Shown piece by piece: positions 11,418-21,114 of a DNA stretch of 64,000 nucleotides; position 1 is the first letter of the stretch; each line of letters begins with the position of its first letter. The notes beneath the pieces were generated by a model. It searched no databases. It saw nothing but the letters and a program-made list of their open reading frames with translations, and was not told the DNA's origin. The position numbers were made by a program, and so were the translations under genes. The stretch is from Sepiola atlantica (taxonomy: Eukaryota; Mollusca; Cephalopoda; Sepiida; Sepiolidae). The stretch is from positions 148,046,882-148,110,881 of the forward strand of contig OY744517.1 in assembly GCA_963556195.1 (NCBI GenBank), in the 5' to 3' direction.

Positions 11418-11442
11418 AAAGATGCTGGAATTATAGAAGAAG
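11418..11442 (+). CDS. RPGRIP1L: RPGRIP1L-like micro-exon of 25 nt
   Basis: This second micro-exon has a T-rich tract with a TTACAG acceptor and a GTAAGA donor. It starts on a codon boundary and encodes KDAGIIEE plus one base of an Asp codon completed by the 17001 exon. The acidic, Glu/Ile-rich composition runs directly into the next exon (DIEESIIEES), which supports the join. Like its upstream partner it can only be skipped in frame as part of the pair. Confidence 0.65.
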
Positions 11443-11461
11443 GTAAGATGTTCGAATTTTT

Positions 11462-11850
11462 CTCGATTTGATGAAAAGATTTCATATTTCAAATTTATTA
11501 CTGAAGATAGCATTTTTGGATTATTTGGATCATTCGAACTACTGTTCTCGTTTTGGATGTTATTCTCACAATGTTTCGGCCGATGTAACCTTCGACCTTC
11601 TTCAGGTGCAGCTTGTTGAATCTGGATGGAATTTGAAACAGAAGCATTTATTTAATCCATGATGGTAATTTGCTCTCGTTCCAGATAGAAGTCTTAAGTA
11701 ATTCGTAATTGTATTTTTAGTATCACCCATACTGGGGATTGAACCATCAACCTCCAGAAGACTGTCATCTAAAACTGATTATATTAGCACTTTTATTTGT
11801 TGCGCCATGAGTCCTTGTGGACAATTCTAGTATGAATTTTAAATCTATTC
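11462..11850 (-). mobile_element. tRNA-Arg-type SINE with hammerhead-like motif, copy 1
   Basis: On the minus strand: a tRNA-Arg-like head (AAGGACTCATGGCGCAACAA, then GACAGTCTTCTGGAGGTTGA and a GGTTCAATCC B box) at about 11850-11720, a spacer, then CACCTGAAGAAGGTC...GGCCGAAAC (11608-11570), then a tail ending in AATGATCCAAATAATCC. The hammerhead core CUGAAGA and GAAA are both intact, with a bulged A before stem II GGUC/GGCC. Confidence 0.6.
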
Positions 11851-11959
11851 TTGTTTTTATATATATAAGGAACAATGTATATACATCGTTCCTTTCATTA
11901 AGTTGAACGCTCTCTTGACGTCAAGCCGCCAAATAAAGTATTAAAATTATCACTGCTAT

Positions 11960-12145
11960 TCAGCGGTGGCTGTGGGGGTCTAGATGTCGGGATTTGAGTT
12001 GTAACATACTCGGAGCCCGGGGTTTCGTATCACGCAACCAGTAGTGAATAGTTATATCTCTATGCTGACGAGTCCCGATTACAGGACGAAACGTATACGT
12101 ACATAGATAATAAACAAAACAAATATTTATTATATATATATATAT
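11960..12145 (+). mobile_element. Compact tRNA-headed SINE with intact hammerhead, copy 1
   Basis: The order is a tRNA-like head (GGTGGCTGTGGGGGTCTAG as A box, GGGGTTTCGTATC as a B box with one extra base) at 11960-12030, a complete hammerhead at 12051-12115, then an AT-rich tail ending in (TA)n. The same three-part layout recurs at 19890-20050 and 38195-38385. No protein is encoded; the minus-strand reading frame over this region is incidental. Confidence 0.7.
12051..12115 (+). ncRNA. Type I hammerhead self-cleaving ribozyme, complete
   Basis: Stem I: TCTATG (12059-12064) pairs with CATAGA (12102-12107), 6 of 6, with a GUU/AAC helix farther out beyond an internal loop. Core CUGACGA spans 12065-12071. 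Stem II: GUCC (12072-12075) pairs with GGAC (12084-12087) around an 8-nt loop. GAAA is at 12088-12091. Stem III: ACGU (12091-12094) pairs with ACGU (12097-12100). The cleavage triplet GUA ends at 12101. Every residue known to be essential is present, so activity is plausible but untested. Confidence 0.88.
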
Positions 12146-12289
12146 AAATTTAAAAAAGAAATTGTTTATATATTCATTGATGTTTTTCTTGAAATCAGTC
12201 ATCTTGGAATAAAGATGAAACGTCGATGAATTTTCGGTTTTTCTTTTTTCATTATGTTGGATTATTAATTTCATAATTATCATCATATA

Positions 12290-12640
12290 CATAAGTCGTA
12301 AGACTACACATCTAAAAACAAGAATAGATTTAAAATTCATACTAGAATTGTCCACAAGGACCCATGGCGCAACAAATAAAAGTGCTAATATATATAATTA
12401 CAAATTACTTAAAACTTTTACGCGTCATGGCTAATGGAGTGAGAGCAGCAAACTACCCCCATGGATTTAATAAAGGGTTCCGTTTGAAATTTTGTACAGA
12501 TACCCGATTTCAGCACACACATTTCCGAATTTGACAAGACACACCTGAAGAAGGTCGGAGGATACATTGGCCGAAACGTTGTGAGAATAACATCGAAGAT
12601 GAGGACAGTAGTCAAATAAATCAAATAATACAAAGTATGT
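12290..12640 (+). mobile_element. tRNA-Arg-type SINE with hammerhead-like motif, copy 2
   Basis: A partial head (AAGGACCCATGGCGCAACAA at 12355-12375) is followed by a deletion, then the body with AGGGTTCCGTTTGAAATTTT. CACACCTGAAGAAGGTC...GGCCGAAACGTTGTG is at 12541-12583. The tail has GAGAATAACATC and ends in AAATAATACAAA. Core CUGAAGA/GAAA is intact; CAC and GTG can form stem I. Confidence 0.6.
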
Positions 12641-12819
12641 GCATATTTTCAGTTTTGGCATCCTTAATTTAGATAATAGCTCTGACACATAACCATGAGA
12701 AGCAATATCACGCATAACCATTTGAGGAATGTTACAGACTTTCAGAAATGCCCCCCTCTCGCTAAAGAAGTTAGGGGTCAGAATGTTACAATATCATTCA
12801 GTGTGGAAAAGCTTAGACA

Positions 12820-13240
12820 TTTATTGAAGTGTGTTTATAATCTTGTTCTGATGAGTAAATTTCTTTAATCATTCTTGAAAAGTAAAATGAGTTGGCAAAA
12901 CTAGTTAACTTTAAGAAGGCCTTATTGAATGAAATACTTCCTGACTAGCATTTTCACCAAATGCGAATTCCAGTAAGGGGAGTAGTTACATATATAAAAA
13001 TATAATATGGGCTTCCATTTGAAAACTCAAATATTTCAGATTTGCATTGAATTTGATCCATAGTCATTAGAAACCAATTAGGCAAGATTCCCTGAATTTC
13101 AATTTAGTTTGAAACCTCTTAAGCTCAAGCTTAAATTTTAGACATTTTCTAGAATCAAAATCATGTAATGGATTTTAATTAAAATTGGAATAACGATTCT
13201 AGACATAAGATTTAGTAGCATTATATGTTTATTTTAATCT
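12820..13240 (+). repeat. Two interspersed repeat segments
   Basis: 12820-13000 is a copy of the sequence that surrounds the SINE at 14436-14775 (shared AATGAAATACTTCCTGACTA and TTTTCACCAAAT). 13005-13240 matches 60905-61135 in inverted orientation (shared TTTGCATTGAATTTGATCCA). Neither has coding features. Confidence 0.5.
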
Positions 13241-13806
13241 TCATAAGGGTACATAGTTTGAATTACCTACTAGACACCATCATCGAGTGTCTTTGGTCTC
13301 TCTGTACAAGGGTTTGTCAGGACAATTTGAAATGAGGATACTTCACCCTACAAGTAAACCCTAACCAAATATTCAAAATAACAGTATTCGAAGCCCAAAT
13401 AAGATCCCCCCGACATGGCTATATACTGGCTCATACGAGGAATGGTGCACCTTTTCTTAGTGATGTTACCTCCAGTAACAGTACTTAGCTGGATACTCCA
13501 CCAGACTAGATTAATTCTTGTCCTGGAATCCGATAAAACCAAGAGACCAAAAGAAAGATATACTATAACATAGTTAACTGTTCAATCGGGGAGAGGAAAA
13601 TTAATGTTCTTCACTTCTTTACTAACTCAACGTTTGAAAGGTAAAGGAGAATCTTGATTGAACACTCGAATATTTATCTCATATAGAAATGAAGTGTTAT
13701 CCCCAGAAAGGGGCCCCTTGATTTCTGAGAACTTACTGAAGTAAAATGAAAAACTGTTCTGTTCAGGGAATTAATTTTACCCGATCTGTGATGGGTATTC
13801 TTCTAG

Positions 13807-13838
<32 letters not shown>

Positions 13839-13978
13839 AGGGGGTTGTGTAGCATCAGTGCAGTTCCAACGAGAGAAAAATGTATATTTAAAGAATTGTG
13901 GTTACCAACGCTAGTAAAAAAAACTTTTTCAATAATTATTTATTATCTTATCATTTTAACATTTTAAGTTTTTTAAAT

Positions 13979-14044
13979 ATAATTTCATAACGCGTTTCGA
14001 GCATTTATCGTTTATCCATTATGTTCTCTTCAGATGTAAATTCC
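13979..14044 (-). ncRNA. Hammerhead-type motif in left palindrome arm
   Basis: Mirror copy of the motif at 14111-14176, with CTGAAGA read on the minus strand from 14033 to 14027 and GAAAC from 13998 to 13994. Core residues are the same. Confidence 0.52.
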
Positions 14045-14110
14045 ATTTGATAAAAGTGTTTCATTTGAGAAAAATGAAACGTTTTCTCAAATGAAACACT
14101 TTTATCAAAT

Positions 14111-14176
14111 GGAATTTACATCTGAAGAGAACATAATGGATAAACGATAAATGCTCGAAACGCGTTATGAAATTAT
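14111..14176 (+). ncRNA. Hammerhead-type motif in right palindrome arm
   Basis: Core CUGAAGA is at 14122-14128. Stem II GAACAU (14129-14134) pairs with AUGCUC (14151-14156) with one mismatch and a 16-nt loop. GAAA is at 14157-14160. Stem III is the loopless palindrome ACGCGU (14160-14165), with GUU as the triplet. Stem I pairs ACAT-side bases 14113-14121 with 14167-14175 with two mismatches. Such stem III palindromes need dimerisation, as proposed for Penelope-type hammerheads. Confidence 0.55.
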
Positions 14177-14394
14177 ATTTAAAAAACTTAAAATGTTAAA
14201 ATGATAAGATAATAAATAATTATTGAAAAAGTTTTTTTTTACTAGCGTTGGTAACCACAATTCTTTAAATATATATATATATATATATATAAATATATAA
14301 AAACTAGTAAAACTTTGGATTTCGAACCCCCAGAAGTTAAGGGGGGAGCATCTGAAATCCATATTACAATACCATACAATATTAATAAAGTGTG

Positions 14395-14930
14395 TTGTTT
14401 ATAATCTTGTTTTGTTTAGTAAATGTCTTACATCATGCTTGGGCCTATTGGCAGGGATCAAAGTGTAGTATCTGTTCCGATGGATACTGCACCCTATAGA
14501 CCGGTGTCGTCTTGGCCTTCGGGTCTTGATTCTGCCGGTTTGTAGGTTTGTCTTGTGCAGTTCTAGGAGGTCCACCCTCCCAGGCTTTGCCATCTCACCC
14601 TTTGAGAAGGGGTTAATTTATTGCTAATCGCCTGAGGCGCCCCTACCAGGGAATGCCGACGGGGCTGCCCAGGCATTTTTTGTGGGCCAGAGTGTTCAAA
14701 TTATCGGGCGCTAGCTTTTCAAATCCCACTTTCCGACCTTGTGTCACATCTTACCGCTGTGGGAGGTAGATAAATAAATATGCATGAAAAGTGAAATGAG
14801 TTAATAAGACTAGTTAAACATATGATGGTTTTATTAAATGAAATACTTCCTGACTAACATTTTCACCAAATCGCAAATTCGAGTAAAGGAAGTAGTTACA
14901 GATACAAAAATAGTTACCATTGAAATTTAT
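14395..14930 (+). repeat. Interspersed repeat interrupted by a U2-headed SINE
   Basis: 14395-14435 and 14776-14930 together match the uninterrupted copy at 12820-13000, so the SINE between them is a later insertion. Confidence 0.6.
14436..14775 (+). mobile_element. U2 snRNA-headed SINE, copy 1
   Basis: It starts GCTTGGGCCTATTGGCAGGG and GATCAAAGTGTAGTATCTGT, closely matching the 5' end of U2 snRNA including the GUAGUA branch-site recognition segment. A GC-rich body of about 280 bp follows (landmarks TCTAGGAGGTCCACCCTCCC, GCCTGAGGCGCCCCTACC, CCGACCTTGTGTCACATC) and the element ends GGGAGGTAGATAAATA without a poly(A) tail. Confidence 0.75.
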
Positions 14931-15054
14931 TTCTGACAGTATATTACATCGTTCTTTTAGTTGCCACTCGTGTTTATGAAGTTAATACCATTAAATAAAT
15001 GATTAATTTTGTCTAAGGGGCTGGGAATAAACAAAGAAAACAACAAAGTGAAAA

Positions 15055-15150
15055 TGAAACTTCTACAGGATTCGAACCTGTGTCTCCGAAAGTAGGACCA
15101 GCTAATGAGGGTGTCGTCTTTGACCTCTTGACGAATGAGCTGAATTTGTA
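15055..15150 (-). repeat. tRNA-like sequence, probable SINE head
   Basis: The minus strand contains AGCTCATTCGTCAAGAGGTC and ACACAGGTTCGAATCCTGTA. The second is a perfect B box inside a 5-bp T-arm-like stem. The anticodon region does not fold as a normal tRNA, so a tRNA-derived SINE is more likely than a functional gene. Confidence 0.4.
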
Positions 15151-17000
15151 CAAATAACTCATCCTCCTTTTAAGCTCTGTGTTAAATCTTTGTTTATGTT
15201 TTTATTAGCGAGTAACCATTATCTCCTCTGAATTGCGTCAAGCAACACATACGTTAAACGCCATGTGATACATAGTATGCAAAGAAACCTAGAATAAACA
15301 TTAATATAAACGAGGGTAGACAACTCTTAATTGATCAGTAAGAACATCTCTATATATAAATGTCAATGTGTGTGTGCTCCCTATAGAAAGAAAGGTTAGA
15401 GAATCTACATAAAAACTAAAAGTGTATTTATATTTAACATTTTTCAAGGAAGACAATGGAAGTAATCCCAAATCTCTATGCAAACATTGAACAGCTAGCA
15501 TAAACCTTATCGACAATCATGACTGAGGCATGGTATATTTTAGACACAGGTTTATTGTTCATCGACAAAGGTAAAACTGAAAATAAATAAAAACATTGCT
15601 TCAGAAACACGTAAATACAAAATGGAGACAAGGCAGAAACGAAGAGTTTACTAAAGTCTAATGCATCCGTAAGCTTAATAAAATTACAGAATAGAAAATA
15701 TTTTGAGCCTAAAATAATGTTAGAAAGAAAAAAATACAAATTATGCTAGAAGATAAGCGAGTTAACAGCGACGAGAAATATAAGCTAACTCGTGCGTAAA
15801 AGGTAAACACGGTTCATTAGATGAAAGAAATAATACTAAAAAATAATACTAGCACTATTTAATTCTATTCTTAGACAGAAGAAAGGAAATAATTCTTACC
15901 GGCGATGCTTAAAAAATGTCGGAATATTTAAAGAGATAGAAAAACTCTCCATCAGGGTTGGGAAGTAGGTGGCTACATAGAGCGGAGGACAGAACCGGAA
16001 GAATCTCACCAGTGACAAGTTTGAAGGAATCCCCTAATAAAAAAGAACTGGTAAAGGAAGATAAATGTTAGGGAATCTATTCTACACTAGACAGAACATA
16101 TATTTATATGGCAGAAAGTGATATTGCTGATTAGATTATTAGCCAAGAAATAGTCTTTGTTTTTCCAGTCTCTGATTGTTTTTATTTTCTAGTCTTTTTT
16201 TTTTTCATTCCAATTCTTTTGTAGTTTTTGGTCCTCTGCTTTACAAGACAAACAAAAGTGTAGGGACACAGAGGAGAACTTATTTTATAGGCTAGAGTTA
16301 TTTCCCTTGGGTCTGAATACACAGATTTCCTTGTGGTGTATATAGTCTAAGTAAATGCCTTTGTGCTTAACACATACATTTTTATATTAGGAATAACCTT
16401 ATGTGTTCTACTGTGATTAGAACAATGTATTTAATTGTATGTTTTATCTATATATGTGTCTTATTTATTGTCTTTATAATTTGTCGTAGGCAAACTATTA
16501 ATAAATAATATATCTTTGTTTTTCACAGGCTTTTTACCGTCTTTTAATTTCCAACATGTGTATTACTGTCAAAGTAATACACAACCATTCTTCGCAACAT
16601 TACACATGCTCAGAGAATTAATTTAAATTGATGCGTCTACACGTTCTAGTCTTTATAAGAATATCAAATATTCTTCAAAAAAAAAAAAAAAAATACAAAT
16701 TAACTAGAGAAAAACTATTTGTTTTTTATCTCTTCAATCATATATTAAATAGGGGTTCTTAATAACGCCTGTTATTGAGTTGTTGTGGCCTTGCAGGCCG
16801 GTAATAATCAAGACAAACACAGTGGTATAATTAACAAAAGTGTATTAACAAAATTATCTTACAGAAGTACGCATTATGATTCTGGGGCCATAGCTGCCAC
16901 AACGTTTAGATGTATTTATTGTGTCTGGATAAGTTAATTTATTTCTGAAATAGGTAGATCAGCTTACACTAGAACAAGAGTTAAATGTTTTTTCTTGCAG
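15150..17000. other. Intron sequence without recognised features
   Basis: AT-rich intron before the 17001 exon. Short minus-strand frames at 15301-15739 show no family features. A poly(A) of 17 bases is at about 16678-16694. Confidence 0.5.
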
Positions 17001-17143
17001 ATATTGAAGAATCAATAATTGAAGAATCTCTGCAGGAATCAGAAGCACAAAACGAAATGTCTAAAAATGAAGACTCCGATAGCGAAGGTTTAATTATTCC
17101 AATTGGCAAAGATTATTCAAAATCTTCAATCCCAAAGAATAAG
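17001..17143 (+). CDS. RPGRIP1L: RPGRIP1L-like exon, acidic linker
   Basis: This 143-nt exon lies between TTTCTTGCAG and GTAAAT. Two bases complete an Asp codon, then 47 codons follow and the exon ends on a codon boundary. The peptide is rich in Glu, Ser and Asp with a run of phosphorylatable serines, typical of the disordered segment just before the C-terminal C2 domain of RPGRIP1L. The frame would stay open into the intron for about 30 codons, but the donor and the phase of the next exon favour splicing here. Confidence 0.78.
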
Positions 17144-17599
17144 GTAAATAAGACAATCTTTTTCTTTTCTTTTTTCGCAACAAGAAAACTCTCAAAGAAA
17201 CAAACAAAAAAAACAATTCAGGAAATTCTTTTTCTCTAAGATCTACATGATTTTATTGTAGCAATTTCAAAGTATGTAACATGAATTTTTTTTCCTCACA
17301 CTGAAAATTTACTGACAAGAAAGTTTAAAAAAACTAAATATACAATTTCCTCTTTCTTCCCCTATCTCTCTCCTCTTTTAATTTGCATCATACCATTCCT
17401 CTTACCATTTCTCTTATAATTCTCTCTTTGTTTACGTCATTCACCCTTCCTCCCACAGCTGAAAACATTCATGTACAGCTGAAAAATGCACACGGTGACA
17501 AGATAGCAGCAGTATCAGAATTTTAGTAGTAAATAAATTATTTTATCATTATCAAATGGCAAAAATGGTGCAACAAGCCATGTAAAAAGACAGAAGATA

Positions 17600-18215
17600 T
17601 GTATGTCTATATGCTGTCCGAATATTTGTTCAAGGTGACTTTAAACCTCGATATGATAGGCATCATCATTACCTCCTCTGGTAGCATGTTCCATGGAGCA
17701 GAAACATTGACAGAGAATGCTGATTTTCTTCTCATGAGATGAAAGTGCTTATGGTATATGTTTTGTTGGATCCCGTGGAGACTGCAACTTGGTGCTGGGG
17801 TGAAAAACTCCTCAGAATGTATATTTAAATTCCCATAGATGTTTTTACACCAGAATCGCATCTCCTCACATCCTCCGCCACTCAAGTGAGGGTAATTATC
17901 CAAAGATTAGTGACCATGATGCATCCAGCACTGCCTTGAACTGTTTGGATGTCTGCAGGCTGACCATGGTGCAGTTACCGAAAAAGGGGGGAGGGTATGA
18001 ATAATTCTTATTATATTCACATAAGGTAAAAACCTCAAGATGTTTGAAATGAGAAAATGTACATCTTCAGCTTTGAAAAAGTAACACGACTTTAACAAGT
18101 GATATGGACAATACAATATTCCAATTAAATATGGAATTGATGAGCAGAATTTAAATAATTCCATTGGATCTATTTGCATATGCACCGATACTGTTGAGAA
18201 AAGCATGAACTCACA
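17600..18215 (-). mobile_element. LINE ORF2 C-terminal remnant
   Basis: The minus-strand frames carry HFHLMRRKSAFSVNVSAPWN and MLPEEVMMMPIISRFKVTLN, the characteristic end of CR1/Jockey-type LINE reverse-transcriptase ORFs. A second frame (17907-18206) holds degraded upstream sequence. The same ending is seen on the plus strand at 35465-35690. Confidence 0.6.
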
Positions 18216-18338
18216 CTTCTCCCCTCACTTAGTTTGTGGTCAATGAATAGTTTACAATTGGTATTGTTTTTTGGTATTAAATAACCTAATATATGTTGAT
18301 CCGTCTATATACTAAAAAAAACTTGATTTTTTGCTTGT

Positions 18339-18658
18339 TCTTGGCCTTTTGACTAAGGTCAAAGTGTAGTATCTGTTCCGTTAGATACTACACCTTATAG
18401 ACCGGTATCGTCTTGGCCTTCGGGTCTTGATTCTGCCAGTCTGTGGGTTGGTCCTGTGCAGTTCTAGGAAGTCCACCCTCCCAGGCTTTGCCTTCCCTCT
18501 TTGGGGTGGAGTAAGTTTATCGCTTACTGCCTGAGGCGCCCATACCGGGGAATGCCAATGGGGCTGCCAGAGTGCTCACCTTCTCGGGTGCTGGCTTTTC
18601 AAATCCCACTTTCCCGACCTTATGTCACATCTTACCATTGTGGGAGGAAGATAAATAG
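18339..18658 (+). mobile_element. U2 snRNA-headed SINE, copy 2
   Basis: The head is TTCTTGGCCTTTTGACTAAG then GTCAAAGTGTAGTATCTGTT, the closest match to U2 snRNA in the window. Body landmarks are as in copy 1, with a short internal deletion after GGGGCTGCC. It ends GGGAGGAAGATAAATAG. It lies in the intron before the C2 exon, in sense orientation. Confidence 0.78.
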
Positions 18659-18857
18659 CACCTTGTTTCTCTCCATTCACATTGAATGAAGTCATCTACT
18701 AAAACAAATCTTTGATGATGTCACAAAAGGATAATGCAAATCATTAAAACAGGTTGAAAATCCTTTATGACGTCATAACTGATGAAATAACACGAGGATG
18801 ATGTCATCCATTAAAACAGAACACATATATATCACGATACTAATTACTTAAAATTCA

Positions 18858-19175
18858 GCCTTTCGGTCGGGATAAAGTGTAGTATCTGTTCCGATGGATA
18901 CTGCACCCCATAGGCTGGTATTATCTTGGCATTCGGGGCTTGATTTACGCCGGTCTATGGGTCTGTCCTGTGCAGTTCTAGGAGGTCCATCCTCCCAGAC
19001 TTTGCCTCCCCTCTTTGGGGAGGAGTAAGTTTATTGCTTACTGCCTGAGGCACCCCTACCGGGGAATGCTGACGGGGCTGCCCAGGCAATTTTTAATGGC
19101 CAGAGTGCTTACCTTCTCGGGCGCTGGCTTTTCAAATCCCACTTTCCGACCTTGTGTCACATATTCCTATTGTGG
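18858..19175 (+). mobile_element. U2 snRNA-headed SINE, copy 3
   Basis: The head is slightly shortened (CCTTTCGGTCGGGATAAAGT then GTAGTATCTGTTCCGATGGA). The body is complete to CATATTCCTATTGTGGG, and the usual GATAAATAG end is lost. Confidence 0.72.
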
Positions 19176-19889
19176 GTAGGAGTTGTATAACTCTTGGAAG
19201 AATTCTTAAAATAAGATTTCCAAAATTAACTCAATTTCAAACTTGCAAGAAAAATAGAAACTCAATGTTCTTCTGATAAACAGAGCTTAATATTTATATT
19301 TAAAAAATAGCTTTTTGACTAATTCCAAAAGAAATTGATAGCAAAATCATTTTACAATTGTTCAATGTCATTTTATTCCTAAGACTCGTATTGTAAATGC
19401 TAATACAATATTCTGATTGATTGTTTTTTTTCCTTACAATTGTTCCAAAACAAAAAAAAATCAAGAATAAATGATTTTTATTTAGAAAAATAAACATTCA
19501 TGAAAATTACTTGGACAAAAAATAAAACCAGTTATCACATTTTTATTAAAAAAAAACAACTTTTAAAGTCGATTTTACTGTCTAAAAATTCAGAATTCAT
19601 TATTGTTATAATTATAAAATAAAAGAGAAAATGCAGTTAAAATTAAAAAAAAAAAAAAAAAAATTTCCATTATTTATATTAGAGAGTTCACGTGACCAGG
19701 TGAGATAGTTGTATTTTTTATTCTTGCATAGATTTTGCAAAATTGCATTCAAAGGGAGATAAACGTAAATTTATTAATAGTAAAAAATAATTTACTTATT
19801 TCAACAAATCAAATATCTTAAAAGGTATTGAAATATGTCCACTTGTATTGACATAAATAGACTTTAATACTCCCCTTTCCTTTATAGCT

Positions 19890-20050
19890 GTTGGGTTGGC
19901 CACATTGGTAGAGGTTAACACTTGTAAGTTAAAGGTGAATTGGGTCTGGTTTTCGAGTCATCCTCACACACTGATGATTCCCCCAAAAAGATGAAACACA
20001 TGTGTATGTGAATAAAAATTTAAAAATATTTATCATAATATTGTTAATTA
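19890..20050 (+). mobile_element. Compact tRNA-headed SINE with hammerhead, copy 2
   Basis: A tRNA-like head (TTGGCCACATTGGTAGAGG as A box, GGTCTGGTTTTCGAGTC as an altered B box) is followed within a few bases by a hammerhead at 19967-20010 and then an AT-rich tail with TTTAAAAATATTTATCATAA. The layout is identical to 11960-12145. Confidence 0.62.
19967..20010 (+). ncRNA. Type I hammerhead, core intact, stem II weakened
   Basis: Stem I CACA (19967-19970) pairs with TGTG (20007-20010). Core CUGAUGA is at 19971-19977. GAAA is at 19993-19996. Stem III ACAC/GUGU (19996-19999 with 20002-20005) closes a 2-nt loop, and the triplet is GUA. Stem II keeps only two sure pairs (UC/GA); the CCCCCAAAAA loop suggests a former CCCC/GGGG stem lost by G-to-A changes. 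Confidence 0.68.
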
Positions 20051-20173
20051 TATATTAGACAAACTATTGAGATCCAGAGTTGTGATGTTATGTTGATTGC
20101 TTGTCACCATGCACAATTCCATCTGAAATGATAAGAGACATGGAATGATGTAAATAAGTTAGAGAGAGGGTCT

Positions 20174-20512
20174 TCTTGGCCTTTTGGCTGGGATCAAAGT
20201 GTAGTACTTGTTCTGATGGATACTACACCCTATAGACCGGTATTGTCTTGGCTTTCGGGCCTTGATTCCACTGGTCTGTGGGTTTGTCCTGTGCAGTTCT
20301 AGGAGGTCCACCCTCCCAGGCTTTGCCTCCCCTCTTTGGGGTGGAATAAGTTTATTGCTTACTGCCTGAGGCGCCCCTACCGGGGAATGCCGACGGGGCT
20401 GCCCAGGTATTTTTTGTAGGCCATAGTGCTCACCTTCTCGGGCACTGACTTTTCAAATCCCACTTTCCTGACCTTCTGTCACATCTTACGGCTGTGGGAG
20501 GAAGATAAATAG
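20174..20512 (+). mobile_element. U2 snRNA-headed SINE with 18-bp target duplication, copy 4
   Basis: The element begins TCTTGGCCTTTTGGCTGGGA, matching U2 snRNA from about nucleotide 7, and ends GGGAGGAAGATAAATAG. It is flanked by a perfect 18-bp direct repeat, AAGTTAGAGAGAGGGTCT, at 20156-20173 and 20513-20530. This proves its borders and shows insertion by a LINE-type target-primed mechanism. It is the youngest-looking copy. Confidence 0.9.
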
Positions 20513-20766
20513 AAGTTAGAGAGAGGGTCTATTATGACATCACAATGTATTCTGACATTGTGAATTTCTTTGATTTTGTAATCGTTGTAAAACATGATTA
20601 TAAACCAATGTCAAAGTTAAGAAATTATATATTTAATAATATATATAACAAATACTGACCAAACTGGTTACAGGTGGTCTAGTGCTTCATAAAAAGTAAG
20701 ACTAGATTTGTAAGTTGTCTTTATGCTTTGGAGAATCTTATGACAACTCAGTTTATTTATTTACAG

Positions 20767-20959
20767 GAAGATGACACGGTAACTGTCGTTATATCATATC
20801 TGACCTTGAAAATAAATTCAAAACCAGTTAAAGATGAAAATGTGAAACAACTTTATGTTGAATACAGATTCCTTAATTATCCGCCAGAACAATTGGAAAC
20901 TCCTTATTCCCTCCCGAAACCAAAAAATGGTCAACAAGTTCATTACAATTTCAGCAAGT
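20767..20959 (+). CDS. RPGRIP1L: RPGRIP1L C-terminal C2 domain, exon 1 of 4
   Basis: This exon begins after TTATTTACAG and ends before GTAAGT (193 nt, 64 codons plus one base). It opens the C-terminal C2-like domain that binds RPGR in the vertebrate proteins. Diagnostic stretches are the first beta strands (TVTVVISYLTL), the YVEYRFLNYPPEQLETP segment and the KPKNGQQVHYNF segment, which match RPGRIP1/RPGRIP1L C-termini as I know them. Known role: RPGRIP1L (MKS5/NPHP8) scaffolds the ciliary transition zone. A competing GT two bases upstream would put the next exon out of frame. A U2-headed SINE ends about 250 bp before the acceptor. Confidence 0.88.
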
Positions 20960-21114
20960 GTAAGTATGCTCATTCTTTCAGTTCCACAGAACTTTTTTCT
21001 TTTAAGATACAGCATTGGTTTTATCGACTAAATTCTCACCATTTTCATGTCTGATTGTTTTGTGTATGCGTCACTCTAACAGCCATTTCTGCCAAGGTTT
21101 AGAAAGCAGTCTTG

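Larger units (their letters stand above)
13883..14273. repeat. 390-bp near-perfect palindrome with (TA)n flanks
   Basis: The two arms, 13883-14073 and 14082-14273, are reverse complements around an 8-bp centre (ATGAAACG). They differ by at least one base in a homopolymer run (A8 against T9). (TA)n tracts flank both ends (about 13808-13828 and 14271-14291). Each arm contains one hammerhead-type motif pointing outward. It could be an inverted pair of retroelement ends or a foldback element. Confidence 0.8.

Noticed and set aside
12180..12240. AAGATGAAACGTC with a CATCTT/AAGATG stem, hammerhead-like
   Set aside because: The CUGANGA box is absent before the stem.
11960..12355. A 131-codon minus-strand frame
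   Set aside because: It covers the SINE, its hammerhead and (TA)n tail; low-complexity residues and no family features.
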